Origin: Bacteroides sp.
GTDB taxonomy: Bacteria; Bacteroidota; Bacteroidia; Bacteroidales; Muribaculaceae
Assembly: GCA_014801585.1 (NCBI GenBank)
Contig: JAAVDX010000014.1
Span: forward strand, 53,571 to 117,570
Reading direction: 5' to 3'
DNA length: 64,000 nt
Shown: in pieces, positions 43,431 through 53,137 of the stretch
How positions within the stretch are numbered: position 1 is the first letter of the stretch
Layout of the letters: the number at the start of each line of letters is the position of its first letter
Notes under the pieces: generated by a model
Seen by the model: only the letters and a program-made list of their open reading frames with translations
Database searches by the model: none
Told to the model about the DNA's origin: nothing
Program-made: the position numbers and the translations under genes

Positions 43431-46400
43431 GTGAAAAAATTCTTTACCAACATATTTCGCCGTAATCTTATTCCGGTTGCAGCTGCATTGATAGTGGCCT
43501 TGACCGGATTATACGCTCCGATTCCCCTTTCGGCGCGCGATGCGTCGCACTATTCCGCTTCATCCCGTCTTGCATCAGGCAAGTGGGTCAAGGTAAAAGT
43601 TGAGAAGACCGGTGTACAATTCGTGTCGGCAGCCAATCTCCGGAAGATGGGGTTTTCCGATCCGTCGAAGGTGCGCGTATTCGGTCTGGGAGGTCGCGAA
43701 CTTCCCGAGACCCTCACGTCTTCGCAGGCTGATGACCTGCCCCGTGTGGCTTCTATAGCCGATTCCAAAGGGGTCAGATTCTTCGGCTACGACTATATCC
43801 GATGGGACTATAACAGCAATGGCCGCTTTGATCATAAGATGCATTCCTACGCCGAGGAATCATGGTATTTCCTGACTGATTCCGACACGTCTGAGGCGCA
43901 ACTTCCATCAGCTCCGGCCGTGGCTGCTTCTTCATCCGTAAGGGTAGTTGACTCATTTATCCAGCCGTTGCTCCATGAGCAGGATCTTTATCATCCCTCC
44001 AACACAGGCTCTCGCTATCTTGGTGAAGATTTTCGTTCGCCGACACGTCGCTCTTTCGATTTCACCCTTACGGATGCAGTCGAAGGAGAGAATTGCTATA
44101 TCAAATATGGATTCGGAGCCAACACTTCTTCAGCATCTACAGTCACTCTGACTGCCGGCGCAACCGATAAGTTCGAGTCGCGCATCAGCGCCGTATCTGA
44201 CAACGAACAGTTTATGCGCTTCATTGAGTCAGAACATAATATTCAAAATTCCGGCAATAGCCTTCGCGTGGAAATTCAGTTTCAGGGCGGGGGTAACATT
44301 CGCCTGGCACGACTTGACTATCTGAAGGTGCAGTATCGCAGAAAAATTCGTCTGTCGGATGATCAACTCTACTTCACGGTCTCTGAGAGTCGACCGGCAA
44401 AGGTCAGCATTTCCGGGGGGGATGCCTCGGTCATCGTATGGGACGTGACAGAGCAAGGGAATCCGATGATAGTCGCTACGACTAAAGAAGGGAATGACCT
44501 TACATTCATGACTCCGGGCAACGGGCTTCATGAATATGTTGCTTTCCATCCGGATAAAGCCGGTTATCAAGTGAATGAATATGTCAGGGTTTCCAATCAG
44601 GACATCCACTCTCTCCCGATCCCCGATATGCTTATCATTGCCCCTGCCACATATCGTGAGGCGGCAAATAAGATGGCGAATCATCACCGGAATTACGACA
44701 AGATGAAGGTAGAAGTCCTCACCCCGGAAGAGATCTATAATGAATTCTCATCGGGCACACCTGACGTGACCGCTTTCCGCAGATTGCTTAAGATGTGGTA
44801 TGACCGTGGAGTGGCCCGCGATAAGTATTCTTTTGACAACGAATCCGGAGAGGAGACCTCCTCGGAAGAGGGGACAATCAAATACTGCCTTATCATGGGC
44901 GAAGCCACATTTGACCAGAAGCGTCTGATGGAGGCCGCCAAGAATGCAAGTTATCCCTTCGTCCCGATACGCGAATCTTTTATCAGGGATACGACAATCG
45001 ACAGCGACATATATCAGACTAAGGAGTCGACCTCTTACTGCACTGATGACTACATAGGGATGTTGGCAGACGTCTCCGGCACGTTCTACATCGGAAGGGC
45101 GAAAATGCAGGTAGCTGTAGGCCGAATGCCTTTCCAATCGGCCTCCGAGGCGCTGTCGCTCACCGATAAGTATATCAATTATGTTGAGAATCCTACGGTA
45201 GGAGCATGGCGCAACCGCTTTATGTTTATCGCTGACGACCTCAACAACGGCGTCCATCTCACACAGTCGGAGTCGATGATTTCCGAACTGAAAAAGACTG
45301 CCGCGGGCAAGAATTTCCGTTTTGAAAAACTCTATCTAGATTCATATCCTCAGGAGCAGACGAGTATCGGGCCGACATATCCGAAGGCAAAGGAGAAGAT
45401 GATGGAACTCTGGAATTCCGGCGTCAATCTTATCAACTACATCGGCCATGCCAATCCTGTCAGCTGGACTCATGAGAATCTGCTCAACTGGACCGATATT
45501 ACCTCATTCAGCAATGAGAATTTTCCCTTTATTTATGCTGCCACGTGTGAATTCGGTCGTATAGATGCAGATACCCGAAGCGGTGCGGAGGTGCTCTGGG
45601 CTTATCCCAATGCCGGCATTATCGGAATTCTGACACCGGCGCGTACGGTATATATTGATCAGAATGGCAATCTTACCAATCAGATGGGTAAGTCGATGCT
45701 CAAGCCCGGACCGGACGGACGTGCGCGTACAATCGGTGAAATAATGATCGAGGCCAAGAATAATTATCCGTCATCGGATAATATCAATAAATTGAAATAT
45801 GTGCTCATCGGCAATCCGGCAATGCGCATGCAGGTGCCCACCTACAACGTAGCGCTGACCTCTCTCGGAGGCCGGGATGTAGAGGAGCTTGAGAAGGATG
45901 ATCTGCCGGTTGTGACGGCGCGCAGCAATGTGAAGATAGCCGGTGAGGTCAGAGATCTCGAAGGCAATCTTGCATCTGATTTCAATGGTCTCGTTGAGAT
46001 TCAGCTTTATGATGCTGAAAAGACAGTAGAGACACTCGGCAACGGAGCTGACGGAGTGATAAGCTATTACAACGACCGCAAAACACTTCTCTATCGAGGC
46101 GTTGCCAAGGCTGAGAAAGGTCGCTGGCAGGCGACCGCCGTCATACCTTCAGAGATTGAAAACAACTACTCTCCGGCTCAATTCGTATTTTATGCCTATA
46201 CCCCCGACCGCACAGAGGCCAACGGACAATTCTCAGACTTCTATGTGTATGGTCGTGCGCCGGGCTCGGAGAAAGACTTTGAAGGACCTCAGATTGAAAT
46301 GTTAGCTCTCAACCGTGAGGACTTTCAAGATGGCCAGATTGTACATTCTTCTCCTGTGGTGATGGCGAAAGTATCTGACGAATCAGGTATCAATATCTCT

Positions 46401-46940
46401 GACGCCGGAATCGGTCATGCCATTACCCTCGTGCTCGATGATAAGACCTATTACACCGATGTAAATTCTTATTATACCCCTGATACGGATGACTTCACGG
46501 GCGGTTCGATCACTTATCCCCTCTCCGATGTCGCCCCCGGTAAGCACTCACTGAAACTTATTGTCTGGGATACGGCTAAGAACTCATCCTCAGCTTCAAT
46601 CGATTTTGAAGTGGCAGTAGCGAAAGCGCCGGAGATCTACTCCCTCTCTACCGATGTCAATCCGGCTCGCGACCACGTGAACTTCACACTCTCGACTGAT
46701 CGTCCGAAAGCTAAGGTCGATTGCAGGATTGAGGTATTCGATCTTAACGGCCGTCGCGTCTGGAGCTCGGAATCGAACGTATCCACCGATCTTTCGGCGG
46801 GTCTGTCAATCGGTTGGAATCTTTGCGACGGAAATGGGGTGAGAGTGCCGCGCGGCATCTATGTATATCGCGCTACAGTGATATCGCCTGAAGGTCCGCA
46901 GGCTACCAAATCATACAAATTGGCCGTCACAGCTCCCTGA
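43431..46940 (+). CDS. porU: PorU-type T9SS C25 peptidase/sortase, paralog 1
   Basis: Surface protease of the gingipain (C25) family; PorU removes T9SS sorting tails and links cargo to the surface glycolipid. GTG start at 43431 gives 1169 residues with a compact signal peptide (KKFFTNIFRRN then LIPVAAALIVALTGLYA); a TTG at 43383 is the alternative. The catalytic pair fits well: H673 in LINYIGHANPV and C706 in YAATCEFGRID, 33 residues apart as in gingipain R. A DPMAYRAM-like region and Ig-like domain precede the C-terminal domain, which ends in YVYRATVISPEGPQATKSYK. The TCEFGR motif matches classical PorU. The gene is followed by rex, not by porV. Confidence 0.85.
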   Translation: MKKFFTNIFRRNLIPVAAALIVALTGLYAPIPLSARDASHYSASSRLASGKWVKVKVEKTGVQFVSAANLRKMGFSDPSKVRVFGLGGRELPETLTSSQADDLPRVASIADSKGVRFFGYDYIRWDYNSNGRFDHKMHSYAEESWYFLTDSDTSEAQLPSAPAVAASSSVRVVDSFIQPLLHEQDLYHPSNTGSRYLGEDFRSPTRRSFDFTLTDAVEGENCYIKYGFGANTSSASTVTLTAGATDKFESRISAVSDNEQFMRFIESEHNIQNSGNSLRVEIQFQGGGNIRLARLDYLKVQYRRKIRLSDDQLYFTVSESRPAKVSISGGDASVIVWDVTEQGNPMIVATTKEGNDLTFMTPGNGLHEYVAFHPDKAGYQVNEYVRVSNQDIHSLPIPDMLIIAPATYREAANKMANHHRNYDKMKVEVLTPEEIYNEFSSGTPDVTAFRRLLKMWYDRGVARDKYSFDNESGEETSSEEGTIKYCLIMGEATFDQKRLMEAAKNASYPFVPIRESFIRDTTIDSDIYQTKESTSYCTDDYIGMLADVSGTFYIGRAKMQVAVGRMPFQSASEALSLTDKYINYVENPTVGAWRNRFMFIADDLNNGVHLTQSESMISELKKTAAGKNFRFEKLYLDSYPQEQTSIGPTYPKAKEKMMELWNSGVNLINYIGHANPVSWTHENLLNWTDITSFSNENFPFIYAATCEFGRIDADTRSGAEVLWAYPNAGIIGILTPARTVYIDQNGNLTNQMGKSMLKPGPDGRARTIGEIMIEAKNNYPSSDNINKLKYVLIGNPAMRMQVPTYNVALTSLGGRDVEELEKDDLPVVTARSNVKIAGEVRDLEGNLASDFNGLVEIQLYDAEKTVETLGNGADGVISYYNDRKTLLYRGVAKAEKGRWQATAVIPSEIENNYSPAQFVFYAYTPDRTEANGQFSDFYVYGRAPGSEKDFEGPQIEMLALNREDFQDGQIVHSSPVVMAKVSDESGINISDAGIGHAITLVLDDKTYYTDVNSYYTPDTDDFTGGSITYPLSDVAPGKHSLKLIVWDTAKNSSSASIDFEVAVAKAPEIYSLSTDVNPARDHVNFTLSTDRPKAKVDCRIEVFDLNGRRVWSSESNVSTDLSAGLSIGWNLCDGNGVRVPRGIYVYRATVISPEGPQATKSYKLAVTAP

Positions 46941-46946
46941 TGACTT

Positions 46947-46977
46947 TTTGTCAACTCGTAAAAATTTATTAATTTTG
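46947..46977 (+). promoter_or_regulatory. Promoter for rex
   Basis: TTTG (46947-46950), 19 bases, TAATTTTG (46970-46977): full consensus, directly after the porU-like 1 stop. Its position rules out the TTG at 46982 as the rex start. Confidence 0.78.
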
Positions 46978-47017
46978 CGTCTTGAAACCAATAGTTTTTC
47001 CGAACGAACAGAGACAT

Positions 47018-47665
47018 ATGAGTCAGACAACGCCACCGATTCTACCGGAACCGACCCTGCGTCGGCTTCCATGGTATCTTGCTTACGTGGAGCGCCTTCT
47101 CGCTCAGGGAATCGACCACGTCAGTTCTACCTCAATATCGAAAGCCCTCAATGTCGATGCTTCCCGGATTGCAAAAGACCTTTCATTTCTGAATCTGAAA
47201 GGGAAGACCCGAATCGGCTATGAAGTAAAGGCATTGGCAGAGTCGCTTTCAGACTTCCTTGGATTCAAGGCCGAACATAAGGCCGTCGTGTTCGGGGCGG
47301 GAAATCTCGGAAGAGCTCTGATTCTTGATAAAGGATTGGCAAATTATGGTCTGCAACTTGTAGGAGCGGTCGACATCGATCCGGCAATAGCAGGGATGGT
47401 AGTGGAAGGAGTAGAGATTTTCGCTCCCTCGTCGTTGCCGATGCTGATGCAAAAGGAGAAGCCGGCGGTAGCTATTCTTACCGTACCCGCAGAAGTAGCA
47501 CAGGAAGTGGCCGACTCAGCAATTAAAGCCGGATTTACCGCTATCTGGAATTTCTCTCCCTATCGCGTGAAGGTTCCCGACCATATTGCCTTGGCCAACA
47601 CTTCTATCTATGCCCATCTGGCTCTCATCTATAACCGATTGGCGGCTGCTCCTGTCAAGAACTGA
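47018..47665 (+). CDS. rex: Redox-sensing transcriptional repressor Rex
   Basis: Dimeric repressor that senses the NADH/NAD+ ratio and controls fermentation and respiration genes. 215 residues from MSQTTPPILP. The N-terminal winged helix is LPWYLAYVERLLAQGIDHVS through ASRIAKDLSFLNLKGKTRIGY. The C-terminal Rossmann fold starts AVVFGAGNLGRALI, and the tail has the domain-swapped helix YAHLALIYNRL. Sitting between two porU-like genes, it may belong to the same operon from its own promoter; whether it regulates T9SS is unknown. Confidence 0.93.
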   Translation: MSQTTPPILPEPTLRRLPWYLAYVERLLAQGIDHVSSTSISKALNVDASRIAKDLSFLNLKGKTRIGYEVKALAESLSDFLGFKAEHKAVVFGAGNLGRALILDKGLANYGLQLVGAVDIDPAIAGMVVEGVEIFAPSSLPMLMQKEKPAVAILTVPAEVAQEVADSAIKAGFTAIWNFSPYRVKVPDHIALANTSIYAHLALIYNRLAAAPVKN

Positions 47666-47730
47666 GTCCTTCAGGTATCTCAGTCCTGCGGAGAATCCTA
47701 ACAGCCTAAACCTCCTCACCACTCAGCATC

Positions 47731-48327
47731 ATGAAAATTTTCTCATCAATAGCAACTATCTCCGAATCAGAAGCCAACGGCATGCTCATATGGCCTGATT
47801 CCTGCTGGCTTCTTTCGGACCGACCTCTATTTGTGCCGGATTTTGAGGAGAGTTTCTATGTCATTCCGGCTCTTGCCGGTAAGATAGGCCGCATAGGTAA
47901 GACTATCGCTGTGCGCTTCGGCCACAGATACATTTCGGAAGTGACGGCCGCCCTGATTATGATGCCCGGTTCGGTTCTTGCCAAACTGAAGAGCGGAGAA
48001 ATCCCCTCAGCGAGCGATCTTTGCTTTGATAATGCACTCGTAATCGGAGATTGGCAGAAGATTGAAATCCTTCCTGACTCATCACTGACATTGGATTTCC
48101 GAACAGTCTTTCAATCCGCTGCCACCGGTTCGGAAGAGTGTATCGTCAGTCCGGATTTACTCTATCCGCTGATTGCGGAAATGTCGCGTAAAAATACACT
48201 CAAAATGGGCGATATAGTGATCTATCCCCTCCCCTTATCAGCTCACCGGGTCAGCGAGGGCGACAGCATCACAATTCAAATCAGCAATTTTGCTGACAGG
48301 CCCCTCCTCTCAACACGTTTTAAATAA
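47731..48327 (+). CDS. Degenerate fumarylacetoacetate hydrolase (FAH)-like protein
   Basis: A 198-residue protein that aligns by eye with Bacteroidales FAH-family enzymes: WPDSCWLLSDRPLFVPDF, then GKIGRIGKTIAVRFGHRYISEVTAAL, mirror canonical PDxxxLxxxxPFFxPDF and RLGKNIxxRFAHRYYxEVTxGxD. The metal-binding acids are missing: the usual ExE before the GRLGK segment reads VIPALAGKI, and the Asp after the EVT segment is replaced by MMPGSVLAK. The second metal region is also changed. It is therefore likely an inactive relative. From memory, an FAH-family gene precedes porU in Porphyromonas, and the same position is held here. Confidence 0.65.
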   Translation: MKIFSSIATISESEANGMLIWPDSCWLLSDRPLFVPDFEESFYVIPALAGKIGRIGKTIAVRFGHRYISEVTAALIMMPGSVLAKLKSGEIPSASDLCFDNALVIGDWQKIEILPDSSLTLDFRTVFQSAATGSEECIVSPDLLYPLIAEMSRKNTLKMGDIVIYPLPLSAHRVSEGDSITIQISNFADRPLLSTRFK

Positions 48328-48350
48328 CGAAAACACTCAAACTCAAAAAT

Positions 48351-51300
48351 ATGCGATTATTCATCTTTTCTATCCTTACATTGCTCGGCCTTTCAGCTTC
48401 GGCAGCCTACACTCAGGCTAACTTCGCCAAGTCTTCACGGCTCGCAACGGGCAATTGGGTAAAAATAGCCATCGATAAGACCGGTGTCTATGAAATTTCA
48501 TACGAGGCTCTGCGCAATATGGGCTTCGAGAATCCTGAGAAAGTAGGACTCTATGGTCGTGGAGGCCAATTAATCGACCGAAACTTTCAGGGCGCGACCC
48601 AGATTCCTATATATATCGATGACATAGCACCGGTACCCATAATGCAGGATGCAGAAAAAATCTACTTCTTCGGCCAGGGCACTGAAGACCTGCGCTATCA
48701 GATCAATTCTGTGGCCTATGATGGAGGTGCAGCCGTGCAACGCACCTCCAAGAATATCTATTCCAACGATGCCTTTTATTTTCTGAGCGACAGCCAGCCC
48801 CCTCTGATTATGGAGACTCTGAGTTCGTCGGATGTTGCCGTACAGCCGGAAATGACTTCGGGTGTTGGCTTCGTATACCATGAGGAAGATATATATCACA
48901 ATCTTTTCAATACGGGTCAGCTTTTCTACGGAGAAAAAATGACACCTTCCGAGCCACGTCTTAGATTCAAAGTGCAGCTGCCGGGTGCAATCCCCGACAA
49001 ACGCGGAGCGATCGAATGTGTGGCCTACACTGATAAGATCAATGGTCTTAACGTCAGATATGGTTTTGAAGAGGGAGAAGATATAGCAATCACTCATGAT
49101 CAGTCGGTAAAATCATCCGACTTCACTCCGCATATCCCGAGTCTGTGTATTTTTACAATTCCTTCCGATAATCCGACCCTCTATACTGAGATTGATTTTG
49201 CGCAGGCTGGCGGAGAAGAACTAAAGGTGGCCAACATTGACTACTGGGTCATCTCTTACAACCGCGAAGTCCCTACGCTCATCGCTCCTGACGGAAGTCG
49301 CATGGCTCAGGATCGCATTCTATTCCCACGCATCACACGCCCGAATGCCCGCCAGATCCGACTCAGCAATGGTCTGAACAGAAAGGTATTCGACGTATCT
49401 GATCCGGACACGCCGAAACAGATCGAGCTTATCTATGACGGTCCGGATGGTCTGGTAAAGGTAAAGAACTATGATAACCTCACGCCTGATATCGTAGTTT
49501 TTGATCCTACTATGCCCCAGATGCAGGTTAAGACAGTTGAGACAAATTGCGGTCAGATAAAAAATCAGAATCTTCACAACCAACTCCTCAATGGAGCAGA
49601 TCTTGTAGTGATCTGTATTCCCCAGCTTAGAGAGTCAGCAGAGCGTCTGGCAAATATTCACCGCACTAAATTTGATCAGCGAGTAGTAGTTGCCACTACC
49701 GAGGAATGTTACAACGAATTCTCCGGAGGCGTTCCTGACCCGATGGCTTACAGAGCTATGGTCAAGATGGCTTACGCGTCAGATTACGGTTGCAAGAATC
49801 TCTTGCTCATGGGACCTCTCTACGCTGATTTCCGTGGCATCGCTGTTGATAAAAATCCTTATGAGGGTCTCATTGCATATCAGTCGGAGACTACGAGCAT
49901 CGAGCGCGGAGGATTCAACGCCAATCAGTTCTACGGAATGATGATTGACTATATGGGTGCTACCCCTTTGGAAAACCATAAGGTTCAGGTCGGAGTCGGT
50001 ATTCTTCCCGTCAGATACCCGGCCGAAGCCGAGACCTACTGCAACAAACTTGAGGAATACGCATCGCGTACTGACCACGCCTACTATCTCAATCATCTGC
50101 TGAGCATCGGTGGAGTCGGGGATGCCGACCTGCATACAGGTCAGGTGCCGGAAGTCGAGGCCTTCATTGATAACCTTGGCAATCGCTCCGTAATCAACAC
50201 GATGCTTGCCATTGATGCCTATGGCTACCAAGAAGCCCACGATAAATTCTATCGTATGCTCGATGAAGGCGTAAATCTTATTGTCTACTATGGTCATGGT
50301 GGACCGACACGTCTCAATCATTACGGCAACTTCTTCAATGCTCAGGATGTTCTGAAATTCCGCAACAAAATAACTCCTATCTGGGGATTTGCCGGTTGCG
50401 AACTCTCGGAACCGGATAAGGGTGTCAGAGGCATGGGTGAATCGATGGTTACCGCCACTCCCTACGGAATGTTGGGCACTGTGCTCGCCACACGCGAGAC
50501 ATGGTCGAGCATGAACCTCGACTTCTTTAAGAAATTCACCGGTCATTTTCTACGCGACGGCGGAATTGTCAATTCGCCTAATTACGCTAAGCCGGTGTCG
50601 ATCGGTGAGATTTTCGCAAAAACCATGACTCACTCTACCTATACTAATGAACTTGCCTATCAGCTCGTGTGCGACCCGGCAGTCATCATTCCGACTATCA
50701 ACCGCGACATCAAACTTGATAGTTCCGAGCCGATAGTAAAGGAAGGACAGTGGCTCGAGCTTTCAGGATCAATCTTAGCTACTGACGGCAAGTCGGCTGA
50801 TGCAGACTTCAACGGAGAAATCGTGGTACGCATGATGGAGCCCGCAAAGGTAATTCCCTGTCCGCATCTCGTGCTCAACGCGCAGCATGAAGATCTTCCT
50901 AATAAAGATCCGAATCTGATTTATGCGGATACTCAGGTGGCCATGGGAGCGGCTAAAGTTGAAAATGGTCGTTTCTCTCTTAAAATAATGGTTCCGTCGG
51001 GCGTAGATAAATTTGACGGAAGTTTCGGACGTCTCCATCTTTGTGCCTACGATCCTTCAACCCGAATGGGGGCTGCAGGTCTTGATTTTGCAGAATATAA
51101 ATCTTCAGGAGCATCAGATAAGAATCTGCTTGAGGGAGATACGCAGGCTCCCGTTGTCGAACGCCTTGATTACAACACTGATGCGAATACACTATCTATT
51201 CGAGTGAGTGATAATCTGGCTCTTGCATTCGATGCAGATCCGCTGCGTGCGCCTTTCCGCCTGACAATCGATGGTAAGGAGTATCGCCAGGGTGCCTCTA

Positions 51301-51731
51301 TCAAGCCCGTGATCGATCCTGAGGCTATGGCCTATGAAAAGACCATTTCGCTCAATGATATTCCGGAAGGGACTCACACGGCTAAAGTCATTGTGAGAGA
51401 TGCAGCCGGCAATGATGCCACAGCCGAGATCGTTTTCGATTATCTGCCTTCATTGTCGCGCTATGCCATCGCACTTGAGCAGAGTGCGGTCGACGGTGAG
51501 GCTCGCTTCGTCACTCTCAACGAAGCTCCCGCGAACGCAGATATCGTCATTCTCAATCCTGATGGCATCGTCATCCACCGTGGAGCGTTCAAGAACGGAG
51601 CCTATGAATGGGATGGCTGCGACAATGGCGGTAACCGAGTTGCCCCCGGCCTTTATAAGGCTTATCTCATAGAGACAGGCGATCATCAGCGAAAAGGACA
51701 CTCCTCGCTGATTAATGTCCCGGTAATCTGA
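48351..51731 (+). CDS. PorU-type T9SS C25 peptidase, paralog 2
   Basis: A second gingipain-family protein, 1126 residues with signal peptide (RLFIFSILTLLGLSASAAY). Candidate catalytic pair: H649 in VYYGHGGPTRLNH and C683 in GFAGCELSEPDKG, 34 residues apart. The Cys context differs from the TCEFGR type of paralog 1. The N-terminal part shares the ANFAKSSRLATGNWVKIAIDK TGVYEI pattern with paralog 1 (SSRLASGKWVKVKVEKTGV). The C-terminal part includes Ig-like units and a flgD-like/T9SS-type end (GCDNGGNRVAPGLYKAYLIE). It directly precedes porV, the position held by porU in Porphyromonas, but is separated from it by a terminator. Sortase activity is uncertain. Confidence 0.82.
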   Translation: MRLFIFSILTLLGLSASAAYTQANFAKSSRLATGNWVKIAIDKTGVYEISYEALRNMGFENPEKVGLYGRGGQLIDRNFQGATQIPIYIDDIAPVPIMQDAEKIYFFGQGTEDLRYQINSVAYDGGAAVQRTSKNIYSNDAFYFLSDSQPPLIMETLSSSDVAVQPEMTSGVGFVYHEEDIYHNLFNTGQLFYGEKMTPSEPRLRFKVQLPGAIPDKRGAIECVAYTDKINGLNVRYGFEEGEDIAITHDQSVKSSDFTPHIPSLCIFTIPSDNPTLYTEIDFAQAGGEELKVANIDYWVISYNREVPTLIAPDGSRMAQDRILFPRITRPNARQIRLSNGLNRKVFDVSDPDTPKQIELIYDGPDGLVKVKNYDNLTPDIVVFDPTMPQMQVKTVETNCGQIKNQNLHNQLLNGADLVVICIPQLRESAERLANIHRTKFDQRVVVATTEECYNEFSGGVPDPMAYRAMVKMAYASDYGCKNLLLMGPLYADFRGIAVDKNPYEGLIAYQSETTSIERGGFNANQFYGMMIDYMGATPLENHKVQVGVGILPVRYPAEAETYCNKLEEYASRTDHAYYLNHLLSIGGVGDADLHTGQVPEVEAFIDNLGNRSVINTMLAIDAYGYQEAHDKFYRMLDEGVNLIVYYGHGGPTRLNHYGNFFNAQDVLKFRNKITPIWGFAGCELSEPDKGVRGMGESMVTATPYGMLGTVLATRETWSSMNLDFFKKFTGHFLRDGGIVNSPNYAKPVSIGEIFAKTMTHSTYTNELAYQLVCDPAVIIPTINRDIKLDSSEPIVKEGQWLELSGSILATDGKSADADFNGEIVVRMMEPAKVIPCPHLVLNAQHEDLPNKDPNLIYADTQVAMGAAKVENGRFSLKIMVPSGVDKFDGSFGRLHLCAYDPSTRMGAAGLDFAEYKSSGASDKNLLEGDTQAPVVERLDYNTDANTLSIRVSDNLALAFDADPLRAPFRLTIDGKEYRQGASIKPVIDPEAMAYEKTISLNDIPEGTHTAKVIVRDAAGNDATAEIVFDYLPSLSRYAIALEQSAVDGEARFVTLNEAPANADIVILNPDGIVIHRGAFKNGAYEWDGCDNGGNRVAPGLYKAYLIETGDHQRKGHSSLINVPVI

Positions 51732-51792
51732 AAAAATCTTAAAGTAGTAAGCTAAGCGCTTACGCAATATTATCGTAATTTTTGAGTTTATT

Positions 51793-51837
51793 GTATTAGG
51801 GCAATCATCCCAAGGATGTGGCCCTAATACTTTTTTT
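51793..51837 (+). terminator. Intrinsic terminator 14 bases upstream of porV
   Basis: GTATTAGGGC / GCCCTAATAC (51793-51802 with 51821-51830), a nested small stem (ATCC / GGAT) in the loop, then seven Ts (51831-51837). It follows porU-like 2 and ends 14 bases before the porV ATG. Confidence 0.85.
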
Positions 51838-51851
51838 GACACCTACTCAGA

Positions 51852-53069
51852 ATGATGAAACGCCTCATACCCCTTTTTCTACTGATTTTCCTGTGTGCAC
51901 AACCTACGTTTGCACAGGGCGAGAACGACATTAAGGATAATGACTTCAACCCGGTCAATACCGGTGTGACGACCCTTTCTATCGCTCCTGATGCCCGTGG
52001 ATCTTCGATGGGTAATCTCGGTGCGGCTACCGATCCGGATATGAACTCACAATTCTGGAATCCCTCGAAATATGCTTTCGCATACTCTACGGGCGGACTC
52101 TCCATCTCCTACACTCCGTGGCTGCGCAAAATCGTAAACGATATCTTCCTTGCAAATCTGGCGGGATATTGGAAACTTGGATCGGGCGACAATCAAGCCC
52201 TCTCCGCCTCTTTCCGCTATTTCTCCCTCGGTGAAGTTTCAATGAACGATTACGACGGTAACTCGGCTATCCAGACGATCAATCCCTATGAATTTGCTTT
52301 CGACCTCGGATACTCCCGAAAGCTTTCGGAAAAATTCTCTATGGGTGTCGTGCTCCGTTATATTCTTTCAGATCTTTCATATGAGGATTCATATTCGGGC
52401 GATACAAATACAGCAGCCTCTGCATTCTCGGCCGACCTGTCGGGTTATTTTGTGACCTATCCGATGGTAGGGCGTAATGAATGTCAGTTCTCATGGGGTT
52501 TCAACCTTAGCAATATCGGTTCGAAAGTCAGCTATGACCATGGAGCCAACTATGCCTTCCTCCCGACTAATCTCCGACTTGGAGCCAACTTCATGTTTCC
52601 TCTGGCGGATTATCATTCACTTGCATTCGGTCTTGACTTGAACAAACTTCTTGTACCGACGAAACCCCGAATGAAAGATTTCGAAGATACTACCGAAGGC
52701 CAAAGAGAATATGAAGAAGCTCTCGATAAATGGGAGACGATGTCGCCTATCACAGGTATCTTCAAATCATTCTCGGATGCTCCGGGCGGCTTTAAGGAGG
52801 AATTGCAGGAAATCAATCTTTCTTTCGGCACGGAATACGCCTACAATCAGCAGTTTTTTGTGCGCGCCGGCTACAACTACGAGAATGCCAACAAGGGTGG
52901 CCGTTCCTACTTTGCTTTCGGTGCGGGTTTCTCACTGAATGTTGTGCAGCTCGATGCCTCTTATATGCTCGCTACGGCTCAGAGTTCACCGCTTGACCAG
53001 ACATTGCGTTTCACTCTGACCTTCGACATGGACGGACTTCGCGACCTTCTGGGCAAACGCCGTAGATAA
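51852..53069 (+). CDS. porV: T9SS outer membrane shuttle protein PorV
   Basis: A 405-residue outer membrane beta-barrel of the FadL-like family that carries cargo from the translocon to PorU. The signal peptide (LIPLFLLIFLCAQPTFAQG) is clear. The PorV hallmark at the mature N-terminus is present: TTLSIAPDARGSSMGNLGAA followed by SQFWNPSKYAF. The C-terminus shows SSPLDQTLRFTLTFDMDGL. An insert around residues 270-320 (DTTEGQREYEEALDKWETMSP) is a likely extracellular helix. The start could be the second Met. It follows the terminator directly; no separate consensus promoter was found. Confidence 0.92.
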   Translation: MMKRLIPLFLLIFLCAQPTFAQGENDIKDNDFNPVNTGVTTLSIAPDARGSSMGNLGAATDPDMNSQFWNPSKYAFAYSTGGLSISYTPWLRKIVNDIFLANLAGYWKLGSGDNQALSASFRYFSLGEVSMNDYDGNSAIQTINPYEFAFDLGYSRKLSEKFSMGVVLRYILSDLSYEDSYSGDTNTAASAFSADLSGYFVTYPMVGRNECQFSWGFNLSNIGSKVSYDHGANYAFLPTNLRLGANFMFPLADYHSLAFGLDLNKLLVPTKPRMKDFEDTTEGQREYEEALDKWETMSPITGIFKSFSDAPGGFKEELQEINLSFGTEYAYNQQFFVRAGYNYENANKGGRSYFAFGAGFSLNVVQLDASYMLATAQSSPLDQTLRFTLTFDMDGLRDLLGKRRR

Positions 53070-53137
53070 TATTCATGTCACTTACATTTCTTATACTCGA
53101 CAGCACGATCAAAACAGCGTAATCCCCAACATATCTT

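Noticed and set aside
46982-47017. TTG start for Rex
   Set aside because: The promoter -7 box ends at 46977, so the TTG is at or before the transcript start; the ATG at 47018 fits the family.
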